Positions 52,270 to 64,000 are shown, counted from the first letter of the stretch. The stretch is DNA of 64,000 nt from Sphingomonas telluris (GCF_022568775.1 NZ_JAKZHW010000001.1:1302001-1366000); one strand, 5' to 3'. The notes: generated from the letters alone by a model not told the origin. Numbers and translations are program-made.

Positions 52270-54432
52270 ATGAACCGAGCCCGTGTCGTTACCCTCAATG
52301 CAGCGCTCGGGCCGCTCGACTATCGCGTGCCCGACGACATGCATGTAGAGCCGGGGACGGTACTCGTCGCGCCGCTCGGGCCGCGGCAGCTGCTCGGCGT
52401 GGCGTGGGAGCCGGAGCGGCTTCCTACGGAGGAGGTCGGTGACAACCGGCTTAGGCCGATCGTCGGCACGCTCGACGTAGCGCCGATCGCGGCGCCGCTC
52501 CGGCGCCTAGCCGAGTGGACGGCGGACTATTATCTCGCGCCGCTGGCGTCGGTGCTGCGGATGATCGTGCCGTCATCAAGCGCACTGGAAGGGCCGCGGC
52601 AGCTGACGGAATACCGTCCCACCGGGCTCGTGCCCGACCGGATGACGCCTCAGCGGTTGAAGGCGCTGGCTATGCTCGAAGGACGGCAGGGTACGGTGCG
52701 GGAGTTGGCCGACCATGCGGGCGTCAGCGATGCGGTCATGCGCGGGCTGGTGAACGCGGGAGCGCTGGAAGCTGTCGCGGTAGAAGCCGATCGACCGCTC
52801 CCCTGCCCCGACCCCGATTTCGCGCCGCCGGACTTGTCCGAGGAGCAGACGGAAGCCGCCCGCTCGCTCTCCGCGGCCATCGGCAAGGGCTTCGACCCCG
52901 TGCTGCTCGACGGCGTGACGGGTTCCGGAAAAACCGAGGTGTATTTCGAAGCGATCGCGGAGGCCCTGCGTCAGGACAAGCAGACGCTGGTGCTCCTTCC
53001 CGAGATCGCGCTGACCGAGCCCTTCCTGAAGCGCTTCGAGGCGCGTTTCGGCTGTGCGCCGGTCGCCTGGCATTCCGACCTGCGCTCGTCCCAGCGTCGG
53101 CGGGCCTGGCGCGCAATCGCGAGCGGCGAGGCGAAAGTCACGGTCGGCGCACGGTCGGCACTGTTCCTGCCCTACGCGAACCTCGGCCTGATCGTCGTCG
53201 ACGAAGCACACGAGCCCAGCTTCAAGCAGGAAGACGGCGTTCAGTATCACGCCCGGGACGTTGCTGTGATGCGAGGCAAGTTCGAGGACATCCCGGTCAT
53301 CCTGTCGTCAGCTACGCCGGCGATCGAAACACGACACATGGTCGAGATCGGCCGTTATCGCGAGGTCACGCTCAGCAACCGCTACGCGGGCGCGAGCATG
53401 CCCGAGATGCGCGCCATCGACCTCACGCAGGACCCGCCGCCGCGCGGGCGCTGGCTGGCGCCCAGCCTGGTCGCGGAGCTGGAGGCGAACCTCGAACGCG
53501 GCGAGCAGTCGCTGCTGTTCCTCAACCGCCGTGGCTTCGCGCCGCTAACCCTGTGCCGGCACTGCGGTCACCGCTTCCAATGCCCGAACTGCACGGCATG
53601 GATGGTCGAGCACCGCCTGATGCACCGCCTTGCCTGCCATCATTGCGGGCATGTCATGCCGCCCCCCAAGGCCTGCCCGGAATGCGGCGAGGAGGACAGC
53701 CTCGTCGCCTGCGGGCCAGGCGTCGAGCGCATCGCCGACGAAGTCGCGGCGCTCTTCCCGGAAGCGCGCACCGCGATCGTTACTTCCGACACGATCTGGT
53801 CGCCTGCTCGTGCGGCGGAGTTCGTCGCTTCGATGGAAGCCGGAGCGATCGACATCGTCATCGGGACGCAGCTGGTGACGAAGGGATACCACTTCCCCAA
53901 CCTGACGCTCGTCGGCGCAGTCGACGCCGACCTCGGCCTCGCGGGCGGAGACCTTCGTGCGGCGGAGCGCAGCTTCCAGCAGATCCAGCAGGTCGCGGGA
54001 CGCGCCGGGCGGGGCGACAAGCCAGGGCGCGTGCTCGTGCAGACGCATGAGCCGGACGCGCCGGTCATCGCCGCGCTCGTCTCCGGCGATGCGCCAGGCT
54101 TCTACGCAGCGGAAACAGAAGCGCGCCGCGACGCCGCCATGCCCCCGTTCGGAAGGCTTGCAGCCATCATCGTCTCGGCAGAGATCTCGGCCGACGCAGA
54201 GGCAGTCGCTCGCCGCATCGGGCATGCGGCCCCAAAGGTGGAGGGCATGGCGGTCTTCGGGCCGGCCCCTGCCCCGCTTGCGATGCTTCGCGGCCGCCAT
54301 CGCCAGCGTCTGCTGGTTCACGCCGCACGGAGCCTCGATGTCCAGGACGTCATTCGCGACTGGCTGGCCGGCATTGAATGGAGCTCGAAGGTGCGCGTCG
54401 CCGTCGACGTCGACCCGTACAGCTTCCTCTAG
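52270..54432 (+). CDS. priA: Primosomal protein N' (replication restart helicase PriA)
   Basis: A 720-residue DNA helicase. An N-terminal 3'-DNA-binding domain is followed by the helicase core with Walker A DGVTGSGKTEVY and the DEAH box VVDEAHEP, and by two zinc-binding Cys clusters (CRHCGHRFQCPNC and CHHCGHVMPPPKACPECG). It restarts stalled replication forks by loading DnaB. No other primosome gene is nearby. In related genomes priA is often close to atpH; here five genes separate them. Confidence 0.96.
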   Translation: MNRARVVTLNAALGPLDYRVPDDMHVEPGTVLVAPLGPRQLLGVAWEPERLPTEEVGDNRLRPIVGTLDVAPIAAPLRRLAEWTADYYLAPLASVLRMIVPSSSALEGPRQLTEYRPTGLVPDRMTPQRLKALAMLEGRQGTVRELADHAGVSDAVMRGLVNAGALEAVAVEADRPLPCPDPDFAPPDLSEEQTEAARSLSAAIGKGFDPVLLDGVTGSGKTEVYFEAIAEALRQDKQTLVLLPEIALTEPFLKRFEARFGCAPVAWHSDLRSSQRRRAWRAIASGEAKVTVGARSALFLPYANLGLIVVDEAHEPSFKQEDGVQYHARDVAVMRGKFEDIPVILSSATPAIETRHMVEIGRYREVTLSNRYAGASMPEMRAIDLTQDPPPRGRWLAPSLVAELEANLERGEQSLLFLNRRGFAPLTLCRHCGHRFQCPNCTAWMVEHRLMHRLACHHCGHVMPPPKACPECGEEDSLVACGPGVERIADEVAALFPEARTAIVTSDTIWSPARAAEFVASMEAGAIDIVIGTQLVTKGYHFPNLTLVGAVDADLGLAGGDLRAAERSFQQIQQVAGRAGRGDKPGRVLVQTHEPDAPVIAALVSGDAPGFYAAETEARRDAAMPPFGRLAAIIVSAEISADAEAVARRIGHAAPKVEGMAVFGPAPAPLAMLRGRHRQRLLVHAARSLDVQDVIRDWLAGIEWSSKVRVAVDVDPYSFL

Positions 54433-54491
54433 ACGCGCCCGATCAACTGCCTAGGTTAACTCCCGCTCGGGCTCGAGGGGGAGCGAACAGC

Positions 54492-56036
54492 ATGCGAGTA
54501 CAATACTTGGTCGCGGGATTGGTCCTGTCGGCCTGGTCGGCGGCGGCGCCGGCCGCCTGGCAGAAGGCCAGCAGTCCGCATTTCATCATCTACGCCGACG
54601 ACAAGCCTGAGCGCCTTCGCGCCTATGCGGAGAAGCTCGAAAAGTTCGACCAGGCGGTCCGCTACGCGCGCAAGATGCCGGACTATCCGGTCGGAGACGG
54701 CAATCGCGTCACGATCTATGTCACCCGCACCGTCAGTGCCGTGCAGCGGCTCGCGAACGATCAGAGCCGCATGGTGGCCGGTTTCTACATTCCGCGCGCG
54801 GAAGGGCCCCTGGCCTTCGTGCCGAAGACGACGGGCTTCGCGGACATGGATGCGGACGTGGTGTTCTTCCACGAATATGCGCACCACCTGATGCTGCAGG
54901 AACTCGACCGGCCTGTCCCGGAATGGCTGGTCGAAGGCTTCGCCGAATTCATGTCGACCGCGACGTTCGAGAAGGACGGTCGCGTGGCGCTCGGCCGTGC
55001 AGCCAATCACCGTGCAGTTGGACTATTCTACACCGAAGGCCTGCCGCTCGAGACGCTGCTCGCGGGCAATTACGACCGGCTGACCGATATCCAGCGCGAG
55101 TCTATTTACGGCAAGGGCTGGTTGCTGACCCACTATCTGGCTTTTTCCGATACCCGAAAGGGGCAACTCGACACCTACATCAACGCGATCGGCAAAGGCA
55201 CTCCGGCGCTGGACGCCGCTCGCACCGCGTTCGGCGATCTCAAGCAGCTCGATCGCGATCTCGACAAATATCTGAAGCAGCGGACCATCCTCACGCTGTT
55301 CATCGGTGCGGATATCTTCAAGCCGGTTGCCATCGACGTCCAGGCGCTCTCAGCGGGCGCGGCCGAAGTCATCCCGCTCCGAATGGAATCCAAGCGCGGC
55401 GTCAATGGCAAGACGGCGGAACCGCTCGCGGTGAAGGTGCGCAAGATCGAGGCGGCCTATCCAAATGACCTGCTGGTCGAAGTGACCCTGGCGGAAGCGG
55501 AGATCGATTCCGGGCATCCTCAAGCTTCGGAAGCGGCGGCGGATCGCGCCCTCGCGATAGACCCAAGGAACATCGAAGCGATGATCTTCAAGGGCCGCGC
55601 GATCATCGCCGGCGCGCTGGAGAGCAAGACCGAAGACCGCAAGAGGTTCGACGAAGCGCGGACCTGGTTCTTGCGCGCGAACAAGCTCGACACCGAGGAT
55701 CCCGAGCCGCTGATGGAGTTCTACAAGAGCTTCGTGATGGAGGGACTGGCTCCGACGAAGAATGCCGTCGAGGCGCTGCACTATGCATCCAACCTCGTTC
55801 CGCAGGACGCCGGGCTTCGGCTCAATTCGGCCGTGCGATACTTGCAGGACAAGGATGCCAAGAAGGCCCGCGAAACGCTCGCTCCCATCGCCTACGACCC
55901 GCACGGGCGGGGAATGGCGTCGATGGCCAGGAACATGATTACCAAGATCGACGCGGGCGACGCTGCGGGTGCGAAGAAGCTCGCTGAGCAGGGCGAAACG
56001 GACGAAGGTGACGCGACCGGGTCACAGGCACATTAA
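54492..56036 (+). CDS. Secreted HExxH metallopeptidase-like protein with TPR-type C-terminus (copy 1)
   Basis: A 514-residue protein. A signal peptide (residues 1-21) is followed by a SPHFIIYADD start motif, a domain with the zinc motif HEYAH (H127, E128, H131) and the downstream WLVEGFAEF (E148), typical of gluzincin or MA-like peptidases (Peptidase_MA_2-like), and a C-terminal helical repeat region (about residues 350-500) of TPR type. The frame is open upstream to 54378, but GAGGGGGAG just before the ATG at 54492 and the signal peptide decide the start. Substrate unknown; periplasmic or extracellular. About 31% of residues appear alike with the next gene by eye. Confidence 0.78.
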   Translation: MRVQYLVAGLVLSAWSAAAPAAWQKASSPHFIIYADDKPERLRAYAEKLEKFDQAVRYARKMPDYPVGDGNRVTIYVTRTVSAVQRLANDQSRMVAGFYIPRAEGPLAFVPKTTGFADMDADVVFFHEYAHHLMLQELDRPVPEWLVEGFAEFMSTATFEKDGRVALGRAANHRAVGLFYTEGLPLETLLAGNYDRLTDIQRESIYGKGWLLTHYLAFSDTRKGQLDTYINAIGKGTPALDAARTAFGDLKQLDRDLDKYLKQRTILTLFIGADIFKPVAIDVQALSAGAAEVIPLRMESKRGVNGKTAEPLAVKVRKIEAAYPNDLLVEVTLAEAEIDSGHPQASEAAADRALAIDPRNIEAMIFKGRAIIAGALESKTEDRKRFDEARTWFLRANKLDTEDPEPLMEFYKSFVMEGLAPTKNAVEALHYASNLVPQDAGLRLNSAVRYLQDKDAKKARETLAPIAYDPHGRGMASMARNMITKIDAGDAAGAKKLAEQGETDEGDATGSQAH

Positions 56037-56118
56037 ATCGGCGACCGAGTGCTTGCTGAGGTTCCGAACGGCAGCTAACCAGCTGAAATCGTCGCGTTTT
56101 CGAGGGGGATTGAAGTCG

Positions 56119-57642
56119 ATGTTGAAGTATCTTCTGGCCGGCGCCGCCGCATTGTTCGCAGCGACCCCGGGCCAGGCCGCGTGGCACGAAGCAAAGTCCA
56201 AGCATTTCATCGTCTATGCGGATAAGGATCCGGCGGCGCTGAAGGCCTTCTCCGAAAAGCTGGAGCGCTTCGATTCGGCCGTTCGCGAGGCGCGTGGCGT
56301 GCCGGACGTGAAGCCGGGACAGTCGACGCGCGTCACCCTGTTCGTGCTGAGAGACATCGGCGCGGTTCAGAAGATCCTGGGCAAAGGGAGCGACGGCGTC
56401 GCCGGCTTCTATCTCCCGCAGGCCAACGGCTCGGTCGCCTTCGTTCCCGACCGCCACGACACCAGCAAATGGGGTCTCAGCGGCGAGAGCATCTTCTTCC
56501 ACGAATATACGCACCACCTGATGCTTCAGGATGCGGACCGGCCGCTGCCGACCTGGCTAAGCGAGGGCTTCGCTGAATTCTTCGCAAACCCGGAATTCAC
56601 GCCGGACGGCAACGTCGTGATCGGCCGCCCGCCGCTCTATCGGGCCGAAGCGCTCTATACGATCTGGGGCCTGCCGCTCGATAAGATGATCAGCGGCGAT
56701 TACCTCTACGTCACGGCCGCCGAATATGAGTCCATCTACGGGCGCGGCTGGCTGCTGACCCACCTGCTTTCGTTCGACATGTCGCGCCGCGGCCAGCTCA
56801 CGAAATATCTCAACGAGATCCAGAGCGGCGTGCCGGCTCTCAAGGCGGCGCAGGATTCGTTCGGCGACCTCAAGGCGCTCGACAAGGAGCTGGAGCGCTA
56901 CTTCCGCAAGGACGTCTTCACGGTGACGACGATCCCCGCCTCCAAGCTGAACGTTCCGCCGGTCACGATTCGCGACCTCAGCAACGGCGAGGAGCAGCTG
57001 ATCGACGCCAAGATCCGCCTCGCGCGCGGCGGAGATGACGTGCGCGCCAGGGATTACCTCACGAAGGCTCGTGCCATCGCTGCACAGAGCCCTGAGGACG
57101 TCAACGTGCTCACCACGCTGTCGCAGCTGGAGCTCTCGGCGGGGAATGCGAAGGAAGCGGCCGACGCAGCGAACAAGGCGCTGGCAAAGAATCCGCAATC
57201 GTTTGATGCGCTGATCGCCAAGGGGCGTGCCGGCACGGCTCTGGCCAAGGCGAACCCAGCGGGCGCGGATTGGAATGCGGTCCGCGCACCCTTCCTGCAG
57301 GCGAACAAGGTCGACCCGGAAGCGGCCGAGCCCCTGGTGCTCTTCTACCGCAGCTTCGTCGCCGAAGGGGTGAAGCCGACGAAGAACGCGGTGGATGGCC
57401 TAATCTACGCCGTCGCGCTCGCGCCGCAGGATTCGAAGCTGCGCATGGAGCTCGTCGGGCGCCTCATCGAGGACAACCGCCTCGACGATGCCAGCCAGGC
57501 CATCTCAACACTCGCCTACAGCCCTCACCGCGGCAAATGGCACGACGCGACCGTGGCCGTCCTGGAGCAGCTGAAAGTCCGCAACCAGGCGATGGCGAAG
57601 GAGAAGTGGCAGGCGGCCCAGAAGTTCTTCCAGGACGCCTGA
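56119..57642 (+). CDS. Secreted HExxH metallopeptidase-like protein with TPR-type C-terminus (copy 2)
   Basis: A 507-residue paralogue of the previous gene, in the same order: signal peptide (1-20), SKHFIVYADKD, the zinc motif HEYTH (H128, E129, H132), WLSEGFAEFF (E149), the SIYGRGWLLTHLL segment shared with copy 1 (SIYGKGWLLTHYL), and a TPR-like end. GAGGGGG and the ATG at 56119 mark the start, 82 bases after copy 1. A tandem duplication with divergence is inferred. The function of both is unknown; a role in envelope protein processing is a guess. Ends three bases before the convergent ada gene. Confidence 0.78.
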   Translation: MLKYLLAGAAALFAATPGQAAWHEAKSKHFIVYADKDPAALKAFSEKLERFDSAVREARGVPDVKPGQSTRVTLFVLRDIGAVQKILGKGSDGVAGFYLPQANGSVAFVPDRHDTSKWGLSGESIFFHEYTHHLMLQDADRPLPTWLSEGFAEFFANPEFTPDGNVVIGRPPLYRAEALYTIWGLPLDKMISGDYLYVTAAEYESIYGRGWLLTHLLSFDMSRRGQLTKYLNEIQSGVPALKAAQDSFGDLKALDKELERYFRKDVFTVTTIPASKLNVPPVTIRDLSNGEEQLIDAKIRLARGGDDVRARDYLTKARAIAAQSPEDVNVLTTLSQLELSAGNAKEAADAANKALAKNPQSFDALIAKGRAGTALAKANPAGADWNAVRAPFLQANKVDPEAAEPLVLFYRSFVAEGVKPTKNAVDGLIYAVALAPQDSKLRMELVGRLIEDNRLDDASQAISTLAYSPHRGKWHDATVAVLEQLKVRNQAMAKEKWQAAQKFFQDA

Positions 57643-57645
57643 CGC

Positions 57646-58749
57646 CTAGAGGTCGAGCGCTCCCTGCGTGGTCTCCTTCTCGGCATCGAGCAGCTTGCGC
57701 TTGCGGTCCAGACCGCCGGCATAGCCGCCGAGCGATCCGTCCGACCGGATCACTCGGTGGCAGGGCACGAGCACGGCCACCGGGTTCGATCCGTTGGCAG
57801 TTCCCACCGCGCGAACAGCGTTGGGCTGGCCGACCGCGGCGGCGATGTCGGCATAGCTGCGCGTCTCGCCGAGCGGGATCTTGCGGAGCTCGCTCCAGAC
57901 CGCCTCCTGGAACGCGGTGCCGCGCACGTCGATCGGAAGCTCCGGCGCATCCTGCGGATGGTCGATCGCCGCAATGACACCGCTGATCAGGTTCGCCATC
58001 GAGCCGTCGTCCGGGACCAGGGTCGCGTTCGGGAAATGGCGGACAAGCGCCTCCTCGCCTTCGTCGAAGGTCAGCCGGCAAATGCCCTTGGAGGTCGTCG
58101 CGACCAGCAGCGGACCGAGAATGCTGTCGACCACGGTCCAGCGGATCGTCTCCCCGCGTCCGCCGTCGCGCCACGCACAGGGCGTCATCCCGAGCCTCTC
58201 CTTGGCGTCGGCGTAAAAGCGGCTGGGACCGGAGTATCCGGCTTCGTAGATCGCTTCGGTCACTTGCTCGGTCTCCCCCAGGGCATCGGCCGCACGCTTG
58301 GCGCGAAGGCCGCGCCAGTATCCCGCGGGCGAGACGCCGAGGTCGCGCTTGAAGATGCGCTGGAAATGGTGCGGCGCGTAGGACACTTCGGTCGCGAGTT
58401 CCGCCAGGTTGGGCGCGTCTTCGGCTGCTTCGATAAGCTTCACCGCCTTGGCCACCGCCTCACGGTCCCGGCCGACCTCGTCCGGCTTGCACCGCATGCA
58501 GGAGCGGTAGCCGGCGGCCCGAGCCTCCTCGCCGGTGGCGAAGAATTCGACATTGTCGCGCTTGGGGCGCTTCGCCGGGCAGCTGGGCTTGCAGTAGATA
58601 CCCGTCGTCTTGACCGCGCCGATGACCCGGCCGTCCCAGCGGCGGTCGCGGCGCATGAAGGCCGCCCAGGCCGTATCGGCATCGAGACGCGACACGTTGG
58701 TCACAGTTTTCGATCTAGGCGCGGCAGTTGTGCGTGCAAGCGCTTCCAT
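57646..58749 (-). CDS. ada: Bifunctional alkylation-repair regulator / O6-methylguanine-DNA methyltransferase
   Basis: A 367-residue protein with the N-Ada zinc domain (GIYCKPSCPAKRP and YRSCMRCKP; Cys 53, 57, 84, 87), an AraC-type HTH (APHHFQRIFKRDLGVSPAGY) and the C-terminal methyltransferase with the acceptor Cys330 in VPCHRVI. It accepts methyl from phosphotriesters at the N-terminus, which makes it an activator of the adaptive response, and from O6-methylguanine at the C-terminus. It is three bases downstream of a DUF1203 gene on the same strand. No alkA or alkB is nearby. Confidence 0.96.
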   Translation of the reverse strand: MEALARTTAAPRSKTVTNVSRLDADTAWAAFMRRDRRWDGRVIGAVKTTGIYCKPSCPAKRPKRDNVEFFATGEEARAAGYRSCMRCKPDEVGRDREAVAKAVKLIEAAEDAPNLAELATEVSYAPHHFQRIFKRDLGVSPAGYWRGLRAKRAADALGETEQVTEAIYEAGYSGPSRFYADAKERLGMTPCAWRDGGRGETIRWTVVDSILGPLLVATTSKGICRLTFDEGEEALVRHFPNATLVPDDGSMANLISGVIAAIDHPQDAPELPIDVRGTAFQEAVWSELRKIPLGETRSYADIAAAVGQPNAVRAVGTANGSNPVAVLVPCHRVIRSDGSLGGYAGGLDRKRKLLDAEKETTQGALDL

Positions 58750-58752
58750 GGG

Positions 58753-59220
58753 TCAGGCCCTTTCGATCTTGGCTGAGAAGCAGCCGCGCGTGGCGTTGTG
58801 AGCGTGAATGCTGACGATGTCCGGGTTCTCGAACAGCTTGCGAATACCGGCGTCGGCCTCTCCCGGCTGGGTGAGCACAGCGTCGGCCATCATTCCGTCG
58901 GCGTCGAACCCGCGCAGCGACAGCACGCGCTTTTCGAAGACCGGCGGGACTTCATCGACATATTCCGCGGCCTCGTCCTCGCCCTCGGTGACGAAGATCG
59001 CATGGCTGGCGCGATACGGGTTCGCGACGTCGTGGCTGACGTGATTGAGCAGGAGCACCGTCTCGCCGATCGCGCGGTCCGTCAGGCTCACGCGGCACGG
59101 AAAGGTCGGGCTGCTGACGGTCATCCGGAACGCACCGCGGCTCGCCAGTTCCTCGTCGGACAGGCCGAAGAGCGGTTTGAAAGGCTCAGGATCGAGACCG
59201 GAAACGCGATAAGTCGGCAT
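58753..59220 (-). CDS. DUF1203 domain protein
   Basis: A 155-residue protein. FPCRVSLTDRAIGETVLLLNHVSHDVANPYRASHAIFV and the late VSIHAHNATRGCFSAKIER (given in part) are the conserved features of DUF1203. The family is uncharacterised. It starts at 59220 and runs into ada with a three-base gap, so it is probably part of the adaptive-response transcript; no regulatory site was recognised upstream. Confidence 0.88.
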   Translation of the reverse strand: MPTYRVSGLDPEPFKPLFGLSDEELASRGAFRMTVSSPTFPCRVSLTDRAIGETVLLLNHVSHDVANPYRASHAIFVTEGEDEAAEYVDEVPPVFEKRVLSLRGFDADGMMADAVLTQPGEADAGIRKLFENPDIVSIHAHNATRGCFSAKIERA

Positions 59221-59314
59221 TCGAGTTCTCCTTATTGGAGACCTTCGTACCGACGCATGCGATGCAGCGCTTCCCGCGGCTTGCGGTCAAACACACCGCC
59301 TCTAAACCATCCGC

Positions 59315-60169
59315 ATGATTACCTTGGCACTCGCGGCACTGGCCGCTTCTTCGCCTGCTCCGGCCACCTGCCCGCCGATGCGTGTGATGACGTACAACAT
59401 CCGGCTAGACCTCGAATCCGATGGGGTGAACCGGTGGTCCAACCGGCGCGACCAATTCATCGGTCAGATCGGGCTGATGCGTCCCGCGATCCTCGGGCTG
59501 CAGGAGGTGGTGCCAGGCCAGAGGGCGGATCTCGAGAAGGCGTTTCCGAACTACAGCGTCCTCGGCACTGCCCGGGAGCCGGGACCTTCGGGCGAATCCG
59601 CCAACCTTGCGTTCGACCGCAATGTCTTCAGCCTGAAGACAAGCGGCACTTTCTGGCTGTCCCCCACACCCAACGTTCCCTCGAAGGGCTGGGACGCCGC
59701 GTACAGCCGCGTCGCGACCTGGGCGCACCTGGTCCGCAAGAGCGACGGCCGTAAGTTCCTCGCACTCAACACGCACATGGACAATGAAGGGCAGCAGGCG
59801 CGCCTCGAAGGCGCTCGCCAGATCACCCGATGGCTGGCGGCCAACCGTCAACCCGGTGAGGCGGTCCTCGTCACTGGCGACATGAACACGGAGCCCAACA
59901 CTCCTCCGCTTCAGGAACTGACCTCGGCCAAGCTGGGCCTGCGCGATTCCCGGGTCGTTTCGAGGACACCGCCCGTCGGACCGGACGGGACGTGGAACGA
60001 CTTCAACGCCCTGCCCTTGCCGAAGGACAGGATGCGCATAGACTTCGTGCTGGTCGACCCGAAGATCGAGGTCGAACGCTACGGCGTGCTCGCCTGGCAC
60101 TTCGACGACAATCGCGTCGCTTCGGACCATTTCCCGGTTGTCGCGGATCTCGACGCCTGCCGCCGATAG
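59315..60169 (+). CDS. Endonuclease/exonuclease/phosphatase (EEP) family protein
   Basis: A 284-residue, probably exported protein (hydrophobic start ITLALAALAASSPAPA). MTYNIRLD, LGLQEVVPGQ, LNTHMDNEGQQAR, VTGDMNTEP, RIDFVLVD and SDHFPVVADL are the metal and catalytic motifs of the EEP superfamily (DNase I, exonuclease III, sphingomyelinase and inositol phosphatases). The combination of a signal peptide with these motifs points to a secreted nuclease or phosphodiesterase. The substrate cannot be assigned. Divergent from DUF1203. Confidence 0.88.
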   Translation: MITLALAALAASSPAPATCPPMRVMTYNIRLDLESDGVNRWSNRRDQFIGQIGLMRPAILGLQEVVPGQRADLEKAFPNYSVLGTAREPGPSGESANLAFDRNVFSLKTSGTFWLSPTPNVPSKGWDAAYSRVATWAHLVRKSDGRKFLALNTHMDNEGQQARLEGARQITRWLAANRQPGEAVLVTGDMNTEPNTPPLQELTSAKLGLRDSRVVSRTPPVGPDGTWNDFNALPLPKDRMRIDFVLVDPKIEVERYGVLAWHFDDNRVASDHFPVVADLDACRR

Positions 60170-60317
60170 GACCTCTGCCGCAGAGTCCCGACGACCGCCT
60201 TGCATCACGAAAGACCCGCTGCTAGGGCCCCGCGCATCCCACATGGGGCGTCGGGGGAAACCTTGATATCGCCCTGTTTTTTCGTGGGGCACATTCCAGT
60301 TCGGGAGCTTTTGGCGC

Positions 60318-62404
<2,087 letters not shown>

Positions 62405-62405
62405 C

Positions 62406-63293
62406 ATGGCGAGCCTTAAGGCCCTCAAGATCCGCATCGGCTCGGTGAAGTCGACGCAGAAGATCACCAAGGCGATGAAGATGGTCGCCGCCGCCAAGCT
62501 GCGCCGTGCGCAGCAGGGTGCGGAATCGGGCCGTCCCTACTCTGCCCGCATGGGCAGCGTCGTGTCTTCGCTCGCTGCAAAGGTCGCCCGTAACCCGGAG
62601 AGCCCGGCTCTCCTGGCCGGCACGGGCAAGGACGACACGCACCTGATCGTCGTGGTGACGAGCGACCGCGGTCTCGCGGGCGCGTTCAACACGAACATCC
62701 TGCGCGCCGTCCGCGTGAAGGCGCAGCAGTTGGTGGCTGAGGGCAAGACCGTCCTGTTCTACATCGTCGGCCGCAAGGGCCGTCCGCTGATCCAGCGCAT
62801 CGCCCCGAAGGCGATCGTCGGCCAGTACGACACGACCGCGATGAAGACGCCGAGCTACGCCGACGCGCAGGCGATCGCTCAGGACCTTATCGATCGGTAC
62901 ACGACCGACAAGATCGACGTCGTGCACCTGGCGTTCGCGAATTTCCGTTCGACGCTGCTCCAGGAGCCGGCGGTCGAGCAGATCATCCCGGTGCCGCAGG
63001 TCGAAACCTCCGAGGCGGGCAATGCGCCGGCTTCGCTCGCAGCGGTCGAGTATGAGCCGGACGAGGAAGAGATCCTCGCCGACCTCCTGCCGCGGAACAT
63101 CGCGATCCAGATTTTCCACGCTTTGCTGGAAAACAATGCGGGCTTCTACGGCTCGCAAATGACCGCGATGGACAATGCGACCCGCAATGCCGGCGACATG
63201 ATCAACCGGCTGTCGATTCAGTATAATCGCCAGCGCCAGGCCGCGATCACCACCGAACTCGTTGAAATCATCTCCGGCGCTGAAGCGCTGTAA
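62406..63293 (+). CDS. atpG: ATP synthase F1 subunit gamma
   Basis: A 295-residue central-stalk subunit. The N-terminal coiled-coil helix (MASLKALKIRIGSVKSTQKITKAMKMVAAAKLRRAQ, in part) and the C-terminal SQMTAMDNATRNAGDMINRLSIQYNRQRQAAIT segment (in part) form the rotating shaft, and VTSDRGLAGAFN is the conserved middle motif. One base after atpA. It links catalysis to proton flow. Confidence 0.97.
   Translation: MASLKALKIRIGSVKSTQKITKAMKMVAAAKLRRAQQGAESGRPYSARMGSVVSSLAAKVARNPESPALLAGTGKDDTHLIVVVTSDRGLAGAFNTNILRAVRVKAQQLVAEGKTVLFYIVGRKGRPLIQRIAPKAIVGQYDTTAMKTPSYADAQAIAQDLIDRYTTDKIDVVHLAFANFRSTLLQEPAVEQIIPVPQVETSEAGNAPASLAAVEYEPDEEEILADLLPRNIAIQIFHALLENNAGFYGSQMTAMDNATRNAGDMINRLSIQYNRQRQAAITTELVEIISGAEAL

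Positions 63294-64000
<707 letters not shown>

Overview
The window is dense, GC-rich bacterial chromosome with the gene content and idiom of an alphaproteobacterium of the order Sphingomonadales (Sphingomonas-like). Supporting signs are a short aa3-type cytochrome oxidase subunit IV next to a three-polypeptide proton-translocating transhydrogenase, an outer-membrane barrel ending in long proline runs, a tonB-exbB-exbD-exbD operon, CtrA-like TTAA-N7-(T/C)TAAC motifs, and the atpHAGD cluster without the Fo genes. The species cannot be fixed from sequence reading alone. I saw no rRNA, tRNA, CRISPR array, insertion sequence, phage or plasmid module; this is core chromosome with some accessory genes.

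Layout. 1-5 kb: the tail of a DUF6445-like protein, a GT8-like glycosyltransferase, a Pr6Pr membrane protein, a small GNAT, a sulfotransferase, a DUF308 membrane protein and a small YkuD L,D-transpeptidase. 5-9 kb: a Blh/ETHE1-type metallo-hydrolase, a hemerythrin protein, a class C serine hydrolase and several small proteins. 8.9-16.4 kb: lapA-pyrF-accD-folC, AmpG permease, an orphan Rieske oxygenase, a receiver-only response regulator, and an RsuA/RluB-type pseudouridine synthase with rsmD. 16.4-21.3 kb (minus): small proteins, apaG, recO, uvrC and an amino-acid racemase. 21.5-29.6 kb: a transhydrogenase locus split into pntAB-pntB and pntAA, with a CHASE2-EAL protein, a 27-residue micro-ORF, yjbQ, ybaK and a DAO-family oxidoreductase between the halves. 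29.7-33.7 kb: a divergent sigma-54-activator-like regulator, a phosphodiester glycosidase lipoprotein, a frameshifted SDR and folP. 33.9-40.2 kb: the TonB/ExbBD operon, a folB-like/pteridine-reductase-like pair, and the coupled run DUF1285-Nudix-cca. 40.3-48.9 kb: an outer-membrane barrel, a large L,D-transpeptidase, a PAS-GGNEF-EAL protein, parC, a LysR regulator and small proteins. 49-60 kb: an S9 peptidase, purC, priA, two tandem secreted HExxH-TPR proteins, ada and an EEP-family enzyme. 60.3-64 kb: atpH-atpA-atpG-atpD (cut by the window end).

Themes. Envelope work recurs (two YkuD enzymes, AmpG, TonB/ExbBD, barrel, S9 peptidase, HExxH pair), as does folate/pteridine metabolism (folC, folP, folB-like aldolase, FolM/PTR1-like SDR). 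Both c-di-GMP proteins have intact-looking EAL domains but degenerate GGDEF motifs, so both look like phosphodiesterases. Genes are tightly packed, with several ATGA/GTGA overlaps and at least seven convergent pairs whose 3' ends overlap.

The least conventional items are the Trp-rich micro-ORF with its CtrA-like box and double terminator (25.9-26.1 kb), the tandem HExxH-TPR pair (54.5-57.6 kb), the AAA+ activator with GAFPGA and no phospho-acceptor Asp (29.7-31.2 kb), the 1-nt frameshift in an SDR (32.5 kb), the split pnt locus, and three unexplained inverted repeats.
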